From contig CM038048.1 in the NCBI GenBank assembly GCA_021397845.1, positions 30,626,727 to 30,690,726 of the forward strand: 64,000 nucleotides of DNA, in the 5' to 3' direction. The DNA comes from Areca catechu (taxonomy: Eukaryota > Streptophyta > Magnoliopsida > Arecales > Arecaceae). Made by a program: the position numbers and the translations under genes. Below the pieces are notes generated by a model. That model saw only the letters and a list, made by a program, of their open reading frames with translations, ran no database searches and was not told where the DNA came from. Shown one piece after another: positions 19,741 to 32,607 of this stretch. How positions within the stretch are numbered: position 1 is the first letter of the stretch; each line of letters begins with the position of its first letter.

Positions 19741-21581
19741 TGATGCGGAATGCCAGCTCTGATATCAATACAGATGATGCAGGATAGTTACGATATGGTG
19801 TAAGATGATTCAATTTAAGCCTAGACAATTTAAGAGAGCAATGATCATAGTAAAGCAACTAACATAATAGATTGAAAGAATAAAGAAGGCAATTAACCAC
19901 TTACCCACGATCCACTCCGCAAGCTATGAAGAATATGGACTCGATGGCTAGAAAACCATCTTAGATCATGCTATTCCATGCTTCAATTACCAAATCTAAT
20001 GAGAAAAGGGTTGGTTACTTACCCCAATGGAGATTCACTTTGAATTGAGTTGGATCTGCTGCTCAGTCGCTCAGATTTCGTAGTAGAATGGAGATCAGGA
20101 CTCCAGATTCCAGATCCACCATCAGATCTTGGTTCGGAAGCAAAGGATCCATCCTCTAAGATCCTTGAACACCTGGGATCTGCAAAAAAGGCAGCAAACA
20201 AAACTTAAGATTGACGTAATTCAGATCCGAAATGGAAAAACAGAAAGGTTGGATTCGAAGAGGTTGAAAAAGATCGGTAGCAATTATCGAATCCGGCAGA
20301 ACCTCCACTCAAGGACCTCCCCGCCTTGAGCTCTCAAGGACCTCCCCGCCTTGAGCTCTTAAGGACCTCCTCGTCCTTAGAGAAAATCACTAAGCCTACC
20401 CAGCTTTGTGGAAAATGATAGCATTTCATTTGATAATTCAATAATCAATAATTACAAAGCATATGGGGTCCTATTTATAGAGTTCTTCACACATGAAGAT
20501 ATCATAGGACTCTTTTAAATTTAAATTACATTTAAATTCAAACACTCCTTGAATTTAAAATTTAAATTGACTTACATTTAAATTCAAACACTCCTTGAAT
20601 TTAAAATTTAAATTGACTTGGGCCACTTGAGAAAATGTGCGACAAAAAATGGCACACTACCTTTCCTTGGTGCTAATCCTTCTTTCTTTGGCGCTAACTT
20701 TCTTCTTAATCTTAATTGGCGTAACATCTCTTTGATCAGCTATCATGGGATAGAATATTTGAATTTAAAAGGGATTTGCTCAATCCTCCCTTGATACTTG
20801 GATAAGATGAAGGGATATCATTTGATAAAAGAGAACTCTTTGATTTTTGGATGAAACTCCATTTGAATTTGAATTCTTCTTTGAGTTTGAATGTAGATAT
20901 CTCCACCTATCTTGGACTCTTCCTCCCATTTAATTTTTGAGTGGATGTGGGCATCATCTGGAATGGGCGACAAAAATATGAGGGGGGTGCCAGATGAAAA
21001 GCAGAGTCCTTCTGCTTTACTTCTCTTAAATGGGTGCCTCCTTGAAATTGGAATGTACGATGATGGGATGGGCGCCTCTCTTGGATAAGGATGACATTCA
21101 AATTGTCTTCTTGTCTTGATGTCTAGATGTCCCAATGTCTTGATGTCCCAATGTCTGGATGTCTTGATATCTGGATGTCTGGATGTCTGAATGAAAATTT
21201 GGACAACCCTTTTTTTACCTATAATTGACCGACCAAGGTAATGACAACTTGGGTCTTAGGTACTTATGAAACCTCTTAACTTATTCAAGCACTAATTACA
21301 GGACTCAAACTAGACAATTCATCAAACAAGGCAAAATAATGCTATTTACAAGACTCTTAAACAAATTGATGGACTCAATGGACTCAATTGGTAACCCAAC
21401 AATCCTAATTGACCAAATTACACTCAATTTGATCGAATTACAACTCAATTTGACCTTATTACAACTCAAAATTATTGGGACTCGAGTGTTCTTTGTGAAG
21501 AACACATGGACTTACTCATTGGTGATCCAAATTGAATAGGAAAAGGTTTGCTTCCTCTTCCTGGCTCTTGTGTCCCTACCA
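19741..21581 (-). repeat. 5' LTR of H
   Basis: Plus-strand start TGATGCGGAATGCC, end GTCCCTACCA. Contains its own small duplications absent from the partner: a CTCCCCGCCTTGAGCTCT block near 20303-20360 and an ATTTAAATTCAAACACTCC block near 20524-20600. Confidence 0.92.
20471..20479 (-). promoter_or_regulatory. TATA box of H 5' LTR
   Basis: Complement TATAAATAG, well placed to drive the H internal region. Confidence 0.6.
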
Positions 21582-24500
21582 TCAGCCAGATTCTTCTTTC
21601 CATCGATCTTCATAAGATTGATGTCGCCTCATTCCACGATCTCTCGCACGAGGTGATAGCGCCGCAGAATATGCTTGGTGCGGTGATGAGACTTTGGCTC
21701 CTTAGCTTGAGCAATGGCTCCTGTGCTGTCACAATACACTGGAACAGGACCATCTAGGTAAGGTGCCACCCCTAGCTCTCTAAGGAACTTTCGTAACCAC
21801 ATGGCTTCCTTTGCTACATCTGATGCTGCAACGTACTCTACTTCATATACCGAGTCTACAATTTTTTCCTACTTGGAACTCTTCCAGCAGATCACTCCTC
21901 CATTCAAGGTAAACACTAACCTTGACACACTCTTGCTATCATCTCTGTCTGACTAGAAACTGGAGTCAGTATACCCCACAAGCTTCAAGTCAGGTTCTCC
22001 ATAAATCATCCATTGGTCCTTAGTATTTTTCAAATACTTCAGGATGGTCTTAACCACTTTCCAATGCACCTCACCTAGGTCAGACTAGTATCTGCTCACC
22101 ACTCCTAGTGAGTATGCCACGTCTGGTCTAGTACATATCATAGTATACATGATAGAGCCCACTACAGAAGCATAAGGAATACTATTCATGCGCTCTCTTT
22201 CCTCAGGAGTTGTCGAACAATCCTTCTTGGAAAGAGTAATTCCAGAACCTATTCGGAGATAGCCTTTCTTGGAATTCTCCATGCTGAACAGTTTCAGCAC
22301 AGTATCAATGTACGTAGACTGGGATAATCCCAGAAGCCTCTTAGATCTATCTCTATAGATCTTCATACCTAGTATGTAAAAAGCTTCACCCAAGTCCTTT
22401 ATGGAGAACTGAGATGACAACCAGACTTTTACTCCTTGCAATGCTACGATGTCATTTCTGATTAAGAGAATGTCATCAACATATAGTACCAGGAATATAA
22501 TCACAGAACCATTAACCCACTTATAGATGCAGGGTTCCTCTCCGTTCCTAACGAAGCCATATGATTTGATACACCTATCAAATCGCATGTTCCAACTTCG
22601 AGATGCTTGCTTGAGTCCATAAATGGACCTCTGTAATTTGCACACTTTTGACTCGTTTGTGGATGTGAACCCTTCATGTTCTATCATATACACCTCCTCA
22701 TCTACCTCACCATTCAGGAAAGTGGTTCGGACATCCATCTGCCAGATCTCATAGTCAAAATGTGTTGCCAAAGCAAGCATGATCTGAATAGACTTGAGCA
22801 TTGCCATAGGGGATAATGTCTTGTCATAATCGATACCATATCACTGACGATACCCCTTGGCAAACAGACGAGCTTTATAGGTCTCCACCTTCCTATCTGC
22901 GCCCCTTTTTCTCTTGAAAATCCACTTGCACCCGATGGATTTTATCCCTTTAGGTGGATCAACTAATATCCATACATTGTTGATCTCCATGGATTCCATC
23001 TCGGATCGCATGACTCCATCTCTGAAGTGCATCCATATAGGTGATCGGATCCTCATCATTCTCGTTGAGCTCAATGTTATCACAGTCGTGGACCAAGAAA
23101 TCGTAGTATCTGTCCGGCTGACATGGTACTCTACCAGATCTCCTATTAATGGGTTCTGAGTGTGATTCAATCACAGCCAGTTCTATGATGTCCTTAGAGT
23201 ATGTAGGTTCTTCTAATGGTTGAACTTCACCAAGTTCAATCTTAAAGGTTATAGTTCCTTCTCCAAGGAACTCCTTTTCCAAAAAGATAGCCCTAAGATA
23301 AATGAACACTTTCTGTTCGTCCTCCAAGTAAAAGAAATACCCTTTTATTTTCTCAGGGTACCCAATAAACAGGCACTGATTAGACCTATGACCAAGTTTA
23401 TCTGAGTCTAAACACTTTACATAAGCTGGACAACCCCAGACCCAAAGATGTGAAATTGAGGGCTTATGTCAAGTCCATAACTCATATGGAGTGGAGACAA
23501 CAGACTTACTCGGAACATCATTCAGCAAGTAACGAGCTGTCTCAAGTGCATATCCGCAGAAGGACAGCGACAGAGTTGCAAAGTCCATCATGGATCGAAC
23601 CATGTCCAACAGGGTTTGATTCCTCTTTTCGGACACACCATTCAACTAGGGTGTTCCTGGAGGAGTCCATTGAGAGAGAATCTCATTCTCCTCAAGATAT
23701 GTCATAAACTCACCGGATAGGTATTCACCACCTCGATCAGATCGAAGGGTTTTAATACTCTTTCTAGTTTGTTTCTCCACTTCATTATGATATCGTTTGA
23801 ACATTTCAAATGATTCAGATTTATGTCTCATCAAAAAGACATAACCATACCTGGAAAGGTCGTCTGTAAATGTAATGAAATATCTGTATCCACCTTTGTC
23901 ACTAACTGTCATGATCCGCATACGTCAATATGTACGAGACTCAGAAGTTCTGTAGCTCGTTCACCTTTTCTAGTAAAAGGTGATTTTGTCATTTTACCAA
24001 GCAAACATGATTCACAAGTGGGCAGTGAGTCAGAATCACTGACCTCGAGGAGACCTCCTCATAACTTGTTTATCCTATTCTGGTTAACATGACCTAGCCT
24101 ACAATGCCATAGATACAAGTCACTGACATTTGGTATCCTTGAGCATTGCTAGACTTGTACATAACATTAACAAGCCATGACAAAACATAAATGCCATTAT
24201 TTAACTTAGCTTTCATTATCACAGAGTTATTCATAATAACTTGGCAAAAATCTCCTTTTATTGAAAGTTCATAACCATAATTGGCCAATAGGCCTACAGA
24301 GATCATGCTTATAATAAAACTAGGACAATAATGATAATCGACTAATTCAAAAATATTAGACTCAAAAACAAGACTTAGAACTCTGACTGCCGGCACTAAA
24401 ACACGATTTTCATTTCTGATGCTCAGGTACTGCTCCCCATCCTTGAATCTTTTGCTAACTTGCAGTCCCTGCAATGAATTGCAAACATGAATAGGACTAC

Positions 24501-25418
24501 CAGTATCCAATACGCAGTTAGTAGTGTCACAAATAGAGAAATTACAAGATTTTATCATATAAATACCTTGTCCAGCACCCTACTGCTTTCCCTTCCTTGG
24601 CCTGTTTGGGTCTAAGGATGCCTGATAAAGAGAACAGTTCCTCTTCCAGTGTCCCTGCTTCTTATAATAAAAGCACTATGCACTAGCTTGATCAGCTTTC
24701 ACTTTCTTGGCCTGACTTGGGCCAGGAGCACTCTGCACCTTCTTTCCCTTACCTTTCTTCTTCCCTTTCTTAAAGGGACGATGACCTTTAAAACCTCCCA
24801 CTAAATTCACCACTCCCCTATTCAATTGGTGGTCCTTCTCGTAAGTCAATAGTAACCCCATCAAACCATGGTAATTGACTACAGGCTTATTCATTCTATA
24901 ATGATCGAGAAAGTCAAGATAGGAGAAGGGTAGAGAATTAAGGATCGCATCCTTGCCGAGTTGCTTGTGCAAGGGACATCTAAGCTTGCTTAGTTGTTCA
25001 ATCATCTCGATCATGTACGATACATGATCAATAACCGAACTACCATTTTGCATTTTGGCATTGTAGATGGCACAAGATACTTTGTACCGCTCCGCATCAT
25101 CTGGCATGCTGAAAGATTCCTTCAACTTTTGAAGGATCTCGTCTTGCTGGCCCTCCTCGAATTTGTGACTGAACTCGTCTTTCATTGCTGCCAACATTAT
25201 GCATCGAACAGTAGTCCGGTCAAAAATCTACTTCAAATAAGTGTCCCTAACCGAACTCTGAGCATTGGTAGGAGGGATTTCGGGTGCTGGATCCGTTATC
25301 ACATTAAGGATAGCTCGTGCTCCAGGACTATCCTCAATTTTCAATATCGGCTATCGATATTGGGACCCTTTAACTTCTCGCTATCGAGAAGTGACCGGAG
25401 CGAAAGGTTAGAAGACAT
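21582..25418 (-). pseudogene. Gag-pol polyprotein of G, many stops and frameshifts
   Basis: From ATG at 25418 (MSSNLSLRSLLDSEKL, like F's start). Gag 24676-25197; zinc knuckle near 24640-24680 with a Tyr in place of its second Cys (CFYYKKQGHWKRNC); protease with VLDTGSPIHVC near 24500; integrase 23646-23921 with LRSDRGGEYL, TAA between second Asp and Glu region; linker 22959-23327; RT 22085-22807 with YVDD near 22480; RNase H from 22084 down to 21582, broken by several TAG and TGA codons. The last codons are at 14767-14869 beyond H. Same general type as F, but older and clearly dead. Confidence 0.9.
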
Positions 25419-27012
25419 CTAAAAGGAAAATTAAGACCAAATTAGTATATGAATTAATCAATTAAACCAAAAGACTTGGACTTTATTCTAAAGGTCCCTC
25501 CCACTAATTTTTCAGATTAGGAGCCTCTAACTCCAATCCGTGAAATCATCATTTCATAGTGGATATTGAAATCCAATAGACCACGTATGAGCCCGACTTT
25601 GGCCAGCTCATCCATACGCGCCTAAAGGTAGGTTCTCTAACCAATTGCTTTCCTAAGCAACTTCCAGTAATAAATTTTGCCTCACAGAACCCCAATCGGC
25701 CTTGAGGCCTCTTATTGCGGGTCTTTGGTTAGGTCCAACCATCAATATGATGAATCCTATGCTTCCGGCTAGCGAATGACCAAGCCCGACTTTGGCTGGC
25801 CTACCTGATCACCGTTAAGAAGGTTGCACTGAACCATCATCTATGGGAGAGTAATCCGAGTAACCGGATGCACACCCATTCTTTGGAACTGTCGATGTAC
25901 ACCAAGCTAAAGGACTCATCACTAACCCACTCAATGGGAGGCTAAGACACCATCAACTCATTGACTTAGTCTTTTTTCAGGACCTAATAATTTTAGAGGA
26001 TTTTAATTAAATTATGATAGAAGAATAGAGAGAAGAACATGGATCAACCTCTCACTGATCAAATCAGTTCTTAGGAGGGTTGAATTAAATTCAACAAGTT
26101 GGTCCATGGGCACCTAAAGATTAGATAGGCTGATCAACTTGGGTGACATGGGTTAACTCGATCAATAAGCTCTTCTAATCAGTTCTAGTTGACTGGATTG
26201 GCCAAGTAGGTGAGATCATGGGTGAGTATTCACCATTAACCATCTTTCCTAGACACCAACCAAGTTGACCAGGAAAGAGGTAGCCTTATGCATCTATGAT
26301 CAAAATTGCCAAACCTGCCTAGACACCAATCGATTTACCAGACTTGATTAGACCAGCCTAAGAACTTGGGCTTACCACAGAGCTACTAATTAGATCTATT
26401 TTAGAAGAATGGACTAACCCATCTAACTATTAGATAGATACTAAAGAGAAGGTCCTTAATCAACATTTGATTAGTTCTCTTAAGTCCAATTCAACTAACC
26501 TTAGGTCTAACTCAATAAACGGACCTAATCAGATAGCTAATCCAATTAACTCGGATGGCTTATTCAAATGACATTAGGTTTTATAAACCCTAATCTAGCT
26601 TGTCATTTAATTAATCTTTCAATTCATAATTGTTAGATTATAAGCCAACTTTTAATTAAAACATTTTTAATTAAAAACCCTTTAACATCTTTCATGCATC
26701 ATATCTTGTCCTATCATATCAATTTATAATATTGCAAGCCTTAACAATTTTAGACATGCCAATGTATAATCATGTATCAGGATTAAAATATTTTTAATAC
26801 CGTAGGTTTCCTTTAAGGATCCTTCTGAAAAGGCCAACACAGACGAACCACCTTGTGCCATAAAAACTTAGAGATTTTAAATCCTAATGAATCTTACGGA
26901 CACACGACCATGGTGAACGTCTCAACTAGATTCCTAAAAGTAATCCCTAATCAAGATACAGATCCAAATCCAATAATACATGCAATCATAATATGCTACA
27001 TAGGAACCTGTG
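25419..27012 (-). other. Leader of G
   Basis: 1.6 kb without a gene. 26206-26335 (complement) contains two TTGGTGTCTAGG copies and a CTACTTGGCC end, resembling the leader block of F and the gypsy elements. The rest is AT-rich with no clear structure. Confidence 0.65.
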
Positions 27013-27024
27013 GCTTTGATACCA
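27013..27024 (-). other. Primer-binding site of G
   Basis: GCTTTGATACCA on the plus strand, the complement of TGGTATCAAAGC, one base different from F's site and 1 bp from the LTR. Confidence 0.9.
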
Positions 27025-27025
27025 C

Positions 27026-29143
27026 TGAAGGGAATAAACAGTGCATTGGATGCCTATCCTAGGCATGCTACACTAAGGAGTAGGTATTGCATAATTAAAA
27101 TTTTTGAAGCATGCATACGGAAAAACCTACTCATGCACATGATCTAACATAAACATGATGCAGGTAACTAATACACAGGCATGTATAGGCAAGTGCAATG
27201 ATTATAAATAATATGATAACATCTAAATCTAAACATGCATGATAACAAAAGAAAATAATATACCTTGTAGAGCTTCCTTTTATTCTGAATTTGGATCGAA
27301 GCAGGAAGAAGCCGACTCCCTTCTTAACCAAAGTAGATCAGCTAGTTGAACTCCTTCCATAGCAAAACAAGGTAGTAGCTAGACTCCCTTCAACAGCTGA
27401 TCAAAGCAGCAAATCATATCTGGAAGAAGACGTCAATGTGAACTCCAGCAGTCATCAAAACAAATCATCAAACAGAACTTCCATTTGATCTGCAATAGCA
27501 AGAAGAAGGATCGGTCCAATCTCTCAAGGTGTCCAAATGTCCACCCTCTAGAGTATCCATGCATGGGCTCTTATTGATCCAACTCCTGGATGGATGCTAG
27601 TCCTCCAGGAATCAATCAACAAGTCATGGATATATGGTGCAGGGAAAGCCAAAGAGATCTTCATGGACGATCTTCTCCAAGACCACCCTTACTCCACCAA
27701 GAGCACACAATAGAAACCTTAAAAACCAGGGAAGGAATACAAGGGACTCTCAACGAATTCAGCACTCAGATATTTGTCCCAAAAGCTCTCTCATAGATCA
27801 TTAATAATCGCTCTCTGCTCCTCTCTTCTCACATGCCCTATTTTCTTCCCATCTAAACTATCTCACGGCCTTCAACCAAAAACATAAGATGATGAGAAAA
27901 ATGTGAAGATAGGGAAGACATCGTGAGAGAAGTCTAGATAAAACCCAAACTCTTTTGAAATGGCTCTTAATTGGTTTAAAACTCTGGGAATTGTAGGTAG
28001 GAAGAGAATAAAGGCTAAATCACCATGAAAATAGGGACCGAGAGATAGGAATGACGTGCAGGAGAAAAACATTGTGAGACCCATTCCAGATCATAGTGCT
28101 ATGGATTAAAATTTGATATCCCAAGCTGCATTCGATCTACTTGTTATTCTTATCCCATTCAAACGATAAAACAAGGCAACCGAGAGCAAGGGAAGAAGGA
28201 AGAAAACATCGTGTAAAACATCCCATGTTTTAAAAAAAAATGGTTCATCAAGACTTCAGTCCGATCAAACCCGATCAGTAAGAAAAATTGGGTCCAGTCC
28301 TGGTCTACCAGGAACAGTTCCTAGTTGACCTAAACCAATCCTGGTCGATCCAAATCAGACCAGGTAGACCAAAAAAAATCCAATGTATGCTCAATCGGAC
28401 AATTTGACCTTAATACTGAAATGATTTCCAATCATTTATCGGCTCCCATATCAGGAAGAAATCCTCTATGGCATGTGACCTCATAGGTTCGAACCTAAAT
28501 GGTAGCACTGGAACACTTCCAGTACCAGCACAAGATACTATCTAGCAATGGATCCTAGCATCCGGATAGGTTGAAGATGTGAGAGCAATCTATCGAACCT
28601 CTGGAATATGGTTACCGTATAATTTACCCCTTTGACCTCCAATGCTCAAGATGACCTAGGGTTAGATTGCCAACCCTAACTGAGTCAATCCACAACATGT
28701 CTCAACCTCGCAAGTCCATGACTCACAGGACTATGCCAGTCAAGGATTTACTAAATTGAGACACTGCGAGATATTCAATCTAAGCAATTTGGATAGGTCA
28801 ATTCCCTCTTGGTCCACCACTACTCCACAAGTACTTGCCTGTACCCATAAACCTTCCATCACCGGATTAGAAATCCGGATAGTCCGGCACCAAGGCATAG
28901 GGAGTTGCTTGCAAGCTACCATGGTGACCTCAGGTCGGAGGGACATATATACCCATATCCAATCATGAGCAATCCTTCAACAAAAAGGAGCTCCATGGAG
29001 TCATGTTAAATAAGATATCACGCATCCCACTTATAGATCACATCAATGTCACCACACTCCTTTGGTCAAGAAGATAACCAAACAATGTGAACCACAACAA
29101 CCTACACTTGATACATTGCCATCTTGTACAATGTATCCTTTGG
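27026..29143 (-). repeat. 5' LTR of G, truncated
   Basis: Plus-strand start TGAAGGGAATAAAC. From 27715 it matches the left LTR. It stops at 29143, where the left copy continues about 220 bp further, and D LTR sequence begins. The GGT shared at the joint suggests deletion by microhomology. Confidence 0.85.
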
Positions 29144-29715
29144 TGACCATAAGTGGAGCACCCAAAGGGAGGTAATCCTAAGGGTGGGGCACCAATTCAT
29201 GAAGGCTTTGGGATTTGGGTGGCCCACTTTAGTGCTGGGCTGGTTCTAGGATTTGTTTCGATTATCCTTCTTCGGCAGGCTGACGTAGTGATGATCCTTC
29301 TTATTTAATCCAATGTGGCATATCCAGATGTGATTGGGACTCCTTGAAGTTATAAAATTCTTATTCCGGCTGGGGTCCATCAGTGTTTTGAGTCTTCATA
29401 CTAAGCTGGACTCACAATGAAAAAGTGCTCAACATGAGCAGACTCATGACTTGACTCAACAGAACTTGACTTTACTTATCCAAAACCCTAATGGTCTGGA
29501 TGACTCTAATTACAGGACTCAAATGCAGAAAGGCCTAAAACAGGACTTAGGGGCTAGAATACAAACTCAAAACAAGACTTAGGGACCAGAATACAATCTT
29601 GAGTGGGATAAGCCATTATTACAAAATTGGACTCAATTACTCAAAACATTACTAAGATAACCACAGAGGGTTGAGAAGCCTTTGTCTTATTCTGGTATCT
29701 CTGGTATCCGCACCA
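29144..29715 (-). repeat. 3' LTR of D, partial
   Basis: Matches 55546-56119 from GTGACCATAAGTGG to the terminal CACCA. About 820 bp of the LTR are missing on the left. Confidence 0.88.
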
Positions 29716-30118
29716 ATTCTCCCGGGATGGGAGGAACTCGACTCTGTCGAGTAAGGATCACTCTGACTCTGGTATCGCTCAAGGAGGTCTAGGTTGAGGT
29801 GCTGCAAGTCCTCTCAAGTAATCCACGAATCATCAAATTCTGGTCGACCTTGCCAATGGACCAGGTAGCATTGATAGTTACAGTCCCGGGTCATGATAGC
29901 TTGATCATCCAAGATACACTTGATCCATTTTCCTCTCTCAAGCAAATTTAGTGGACACTCTGGGTTAGGTTCACTCTCAAAGGATGGAGTAGGTCCAAAA
30001 TTCTAACTAGGAATCGCTGTCGATTTTCTATACTCAACCAAGTCCGTGATATTGAAGGTAAAGATAATGCCAAAATCCAAGAGCAGATCTAGCACATAGG
30101 CATTGGGTCCTACCTTCT
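29716..30118 (-). pseudogene. Chromodomain and integrase tail of D (distal part)
   Basis: Complement gives KKVGPNAYVLDLL, FNITDLVEY, a degraded chromodomain with HWQGRPEFDDSWIT and a tail ESSSSHPGRIG running into the LTR. Element A is inserted at its upstream end, inside the VIEKVG codons. 30114-30118 (CTTCT) is A's left target duplication. Confidence 0.82.
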
Positions 30119-31780
30119 TGTTAATCCCATAAGTGATTTTGATGATAACCAAATATTGGTGCATGCATTTGTTTTACTAACAACTCTTCAAGAGATTAAC
30201 AAGTTTTTGCAGGATGAATTTAGTATTCAAACTTCAACTCCTACATTTACATTTCTTGTTTTTAGTTGTGTTGTAATCGAATTTTGTAAAGAAGAATCCA
30301 AGGAAAAAGTAAAGAAAGATCATAAAATTGGATTACTTCTAAGTATGTTTCAAGCTTTAGTTTCTTGGAAAACTGTTGGAACTGAAGACTTCTTGAAGCT
30401 TGAAGACATGCTGGATGAATTTTGGAGAAGGACTGAGAAATTCGCTGATACATTCATCCGAGCTGACTCTAGGAAGAAGAGAGCCGACTCTGGTACTGGC
30501 ACACATGAGATTTCTAGCACACAGATATCCGAGCTGACTTTAAGGGACTCGAGCCGACCCACCCAGAGTGCTAATTCTTGAATTAAACAGGTGAGCCGAC
30601 CCAAAGAAAGACCAAGCCGACTCTATCACATGGTCAGACATCTGAGCTGACTCTTCAAAAGATTGAGCCGACTCCTCCGAAGTCCAAAAAATTATTTTTG
30701 AGCAGAACAGCCATTCGAGTCGAATAGAAAAGAAGTTAGCTGACTCGTCCAAACTAACACTTTAAAGGCCTGAGGATCCGAGCCAACTCAAATCAAGATG
30801 AGCCGACTCTTACAGAGTGAAGAATCAAGACATTGTGCAAGCGAGCCGACTAGATTGAAGAGAGTCGACTCAACCAGAACTCCTCTAAGGATCTGAGCCG
30901 ACTCGAGTGATCCGAGTTGACTCGAAGGTTGATTTCAGACTTGTAATGGCTAGTTCCAGAACTCAGAATTTGAATCCAAAAGGTGCTCCAACAGTCAAAT
31001 GTCATATCCTAACGATCTACAATGACTAAAACTGCCTTGAAATGATGGAAGGCCATATATTTGAGGGATTTGAACTTCTTTAAAAAGAAGTGTTAGAGAG
31101 TTCCTAAGAGATTTAATGCTTTATTGAATATCCAACTTACCAACAAGGAAGAGAGCACCAAGAGCATTCAAGACAGTCTTCAAGTCTTCTCCAACTCTCA
31201 TTTGAAGCCTGAAGCACTTTGCAAAGAAGCAACAGAAGACATTAAAGTGTATTGAAGTGCATTCAAGTGGGCTTCTCTCAAGCTGCATCGGCAACCACTC
31301 GACAAAAATTAGTTTATCACTTTGTTGCATTTATTTTTAATTCATTCTTGAATTATTGGATTATTGGTGAGCCTAGTTGAAAAACCAAATAGGTTCTTGG
31401 TGAGCCTTTATTAAAAACCAAGTGTTGGGTTCCTGGTGATCCTAGTAAAACTAAGCTAGGTTTCTTTAATGATCCCGGTAAAACCAAAGTGTAGAGGTTT
31501 GGATTGTGAGCCTGTTAAAATAATGCGACTGTATTCCAGTGGGAGATATAATAGAAATCTGAAGTGGTAATCTTGGATAGTGGACGTAGGAGCTGGGTTG
31601 CTCTAAACTACTATAATTTTTATGTGTTTGTGTTGTGCCTCTCTGATTTATTTTTACTTCTGCTGTTAATTGGTTCATCACAGCACCTAACACCTCAACA
31701 GGGATTCCAAAAGCACATAACTGCTTAAATTTTTTAAATTTCCAATTCACCCCCCTCTTAGGAAAGCCACCTGGGCAATA
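30119..31780 (+). repeat. 5' LTR of A
   Basis: TGTTAATCCC start (partner TGTTGACCCC) and CAATA end (partner CAACA). About 16 degenerate copies of GAGCCGACTC lie between 30459 and 30925. Small frames (for example 30156-30581) are not supported as genes. Confidence 0.9.
30459..30925 (+). repeat. GAGYCGACTC motif cluster in A 5' LTR
   Basis: Irregularly spaced copies of GAGCCGACTC, GAGCTGACTC and GAGTCGACTC, the last a perfect 10-bp palindrome. Same cluster in the 3' LTR (50306-50730) and, inverted, in B (33525-33800; 42375-42690). Confidence 0.8.
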
Positions 31781-31782
31781 AC

Positions 31783-31794
31783 TGGTATCAGAAC
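31783..31794 (+). other. Primer-binding site of A
   Basis: TGGTATCAGAAC, one mismatch to the initiator tRNA-Met complement, 2 bp after the LTR. Confidence 0.85.
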
Positions 31795-31825
31795 AGTGTT
31801 TCTGATTACATTAGAGTAAAGATTG

Positions 31826-32607
31826 ATGGCTCATCCCATGAGTACATCCTTGGCCGAAGGCCAATCTACTAATAGACCTCCACTCTTCACCAGTACAAAT
31901 TATTGTTACTAGAAAGCAAGAATGAAAATCCATATACAAGCTGTTGACTTTCAATTATGGAAGGTCATTCTTAAAGGGCCATATGTTTCCATGATTAAAA
32001 TTGATGGCATGGATGTCCCTAAGCCTAAAGAGGACTGGGATGAACACAACATGAAGATGGGAGAATTAAATGCCAAAGCAAGCTATACTGTGCTTTGGAT
32101 TCAAACGAGTTTAATCGAATTTCTATTTGCTCTTCTACAAAAAAAATTTGTGATAAACTTGAGGTGACCCATGAAGGAACTTTCCAAGTGAAGTCCTCAA
32201 AAATTAATCTTCTTATACATAATTACAAGTTATTTAAAATGGAACTTACTGAAAATATCTCTACAATGTATACTAGATTTACAGATATTATTAATGGTTT
32301 GAAAAGTTTTGGCAGGGTTTACTCAAATGCTAACTTGGTACATAAGATCTTGAGATCACTTCTGGATAAATGGGACCCTAAAGTGATTGCCATCCAGGAA
32401 GCAAAATATTTAAATACTTTGCTTATGGATGAATTGATGGGTTCACTCATCACTCATGAACAAGCCATGCAGCACAGAATTGATGATGATCAAAAGCAAA
32501 AAAAGGTAATTGCTTTCAAGGCTGCATTGGAATCAAAGAAAGATGAGGAATCGGAAGATGACATCACCTCCTCAGAAGATGATCTAGAAGATGAAGACAT
32601 AGCAATG
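31826..32607 (+). pseudogene. Gag of A, N-terminal part
   Basis: From ATG 31826 (MAHPMSTSLAEGQ). Contains PPLFTSTNYCY, then a TAG where a Trp is expected, KARMKIHIQAVDFQLW, a frameshift near 32100, and MELTENISTMYTRFTDIING, matching the copia UBN2-type Gag. An acidic Ser/Asp/Glu run follows to 32600. The frame stops where B is inserted; CAATG at 32603-32607 is B's left target duplication. Confidence 0.88.

Larger units (their letters stand above)
14870..21581 (-). mobile_element. Gypsy element H, complete, non-autonomous
   Basis: LTRs at 14870-16752 and 19741-21581, primer site at 19725-19736, gag-like ORF and integrase tail with chromodomain, all on the minus strand. Target duplication TCGGC (14865-14869) and TCAGC (21582-21586), one transition apart. 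Removing H joins the G polyprotein inside its RNase H end. Internal region is only about 3.0 kb and lacks protease, RT, RNase H and integrase core. Confidence 0.93.
13119..29143 (-). mobile_element. Copia element G, truncated at both ends and split by E and H
   Basis: Minus-strand copia element. LTR pieces at 13119-14766 and 27026-29143 align with each other; the element also has a polypurine tract and RNase H end (14767-14869), gag-pol (21582-25418), leader, and primer site (27013). Gypsy H (14870-21581) separates the last RNase H codons. Gypsy E splits the left LTR, so about 690 bp of that LTR lie left of the window. The right LTR lost its outer 220 bp or so at 29143, where it joins D. LTR divergence looks several percent, older than F. 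Confidence 0.88.

Noticed and set aside
22914..24092. Plus-strand ORFs inside G (22914-23159, 23450-23707, 23823-24092)
   Set aside because: They are antisense to integrase and RT segments that are clearly recognisable on the minus strand.
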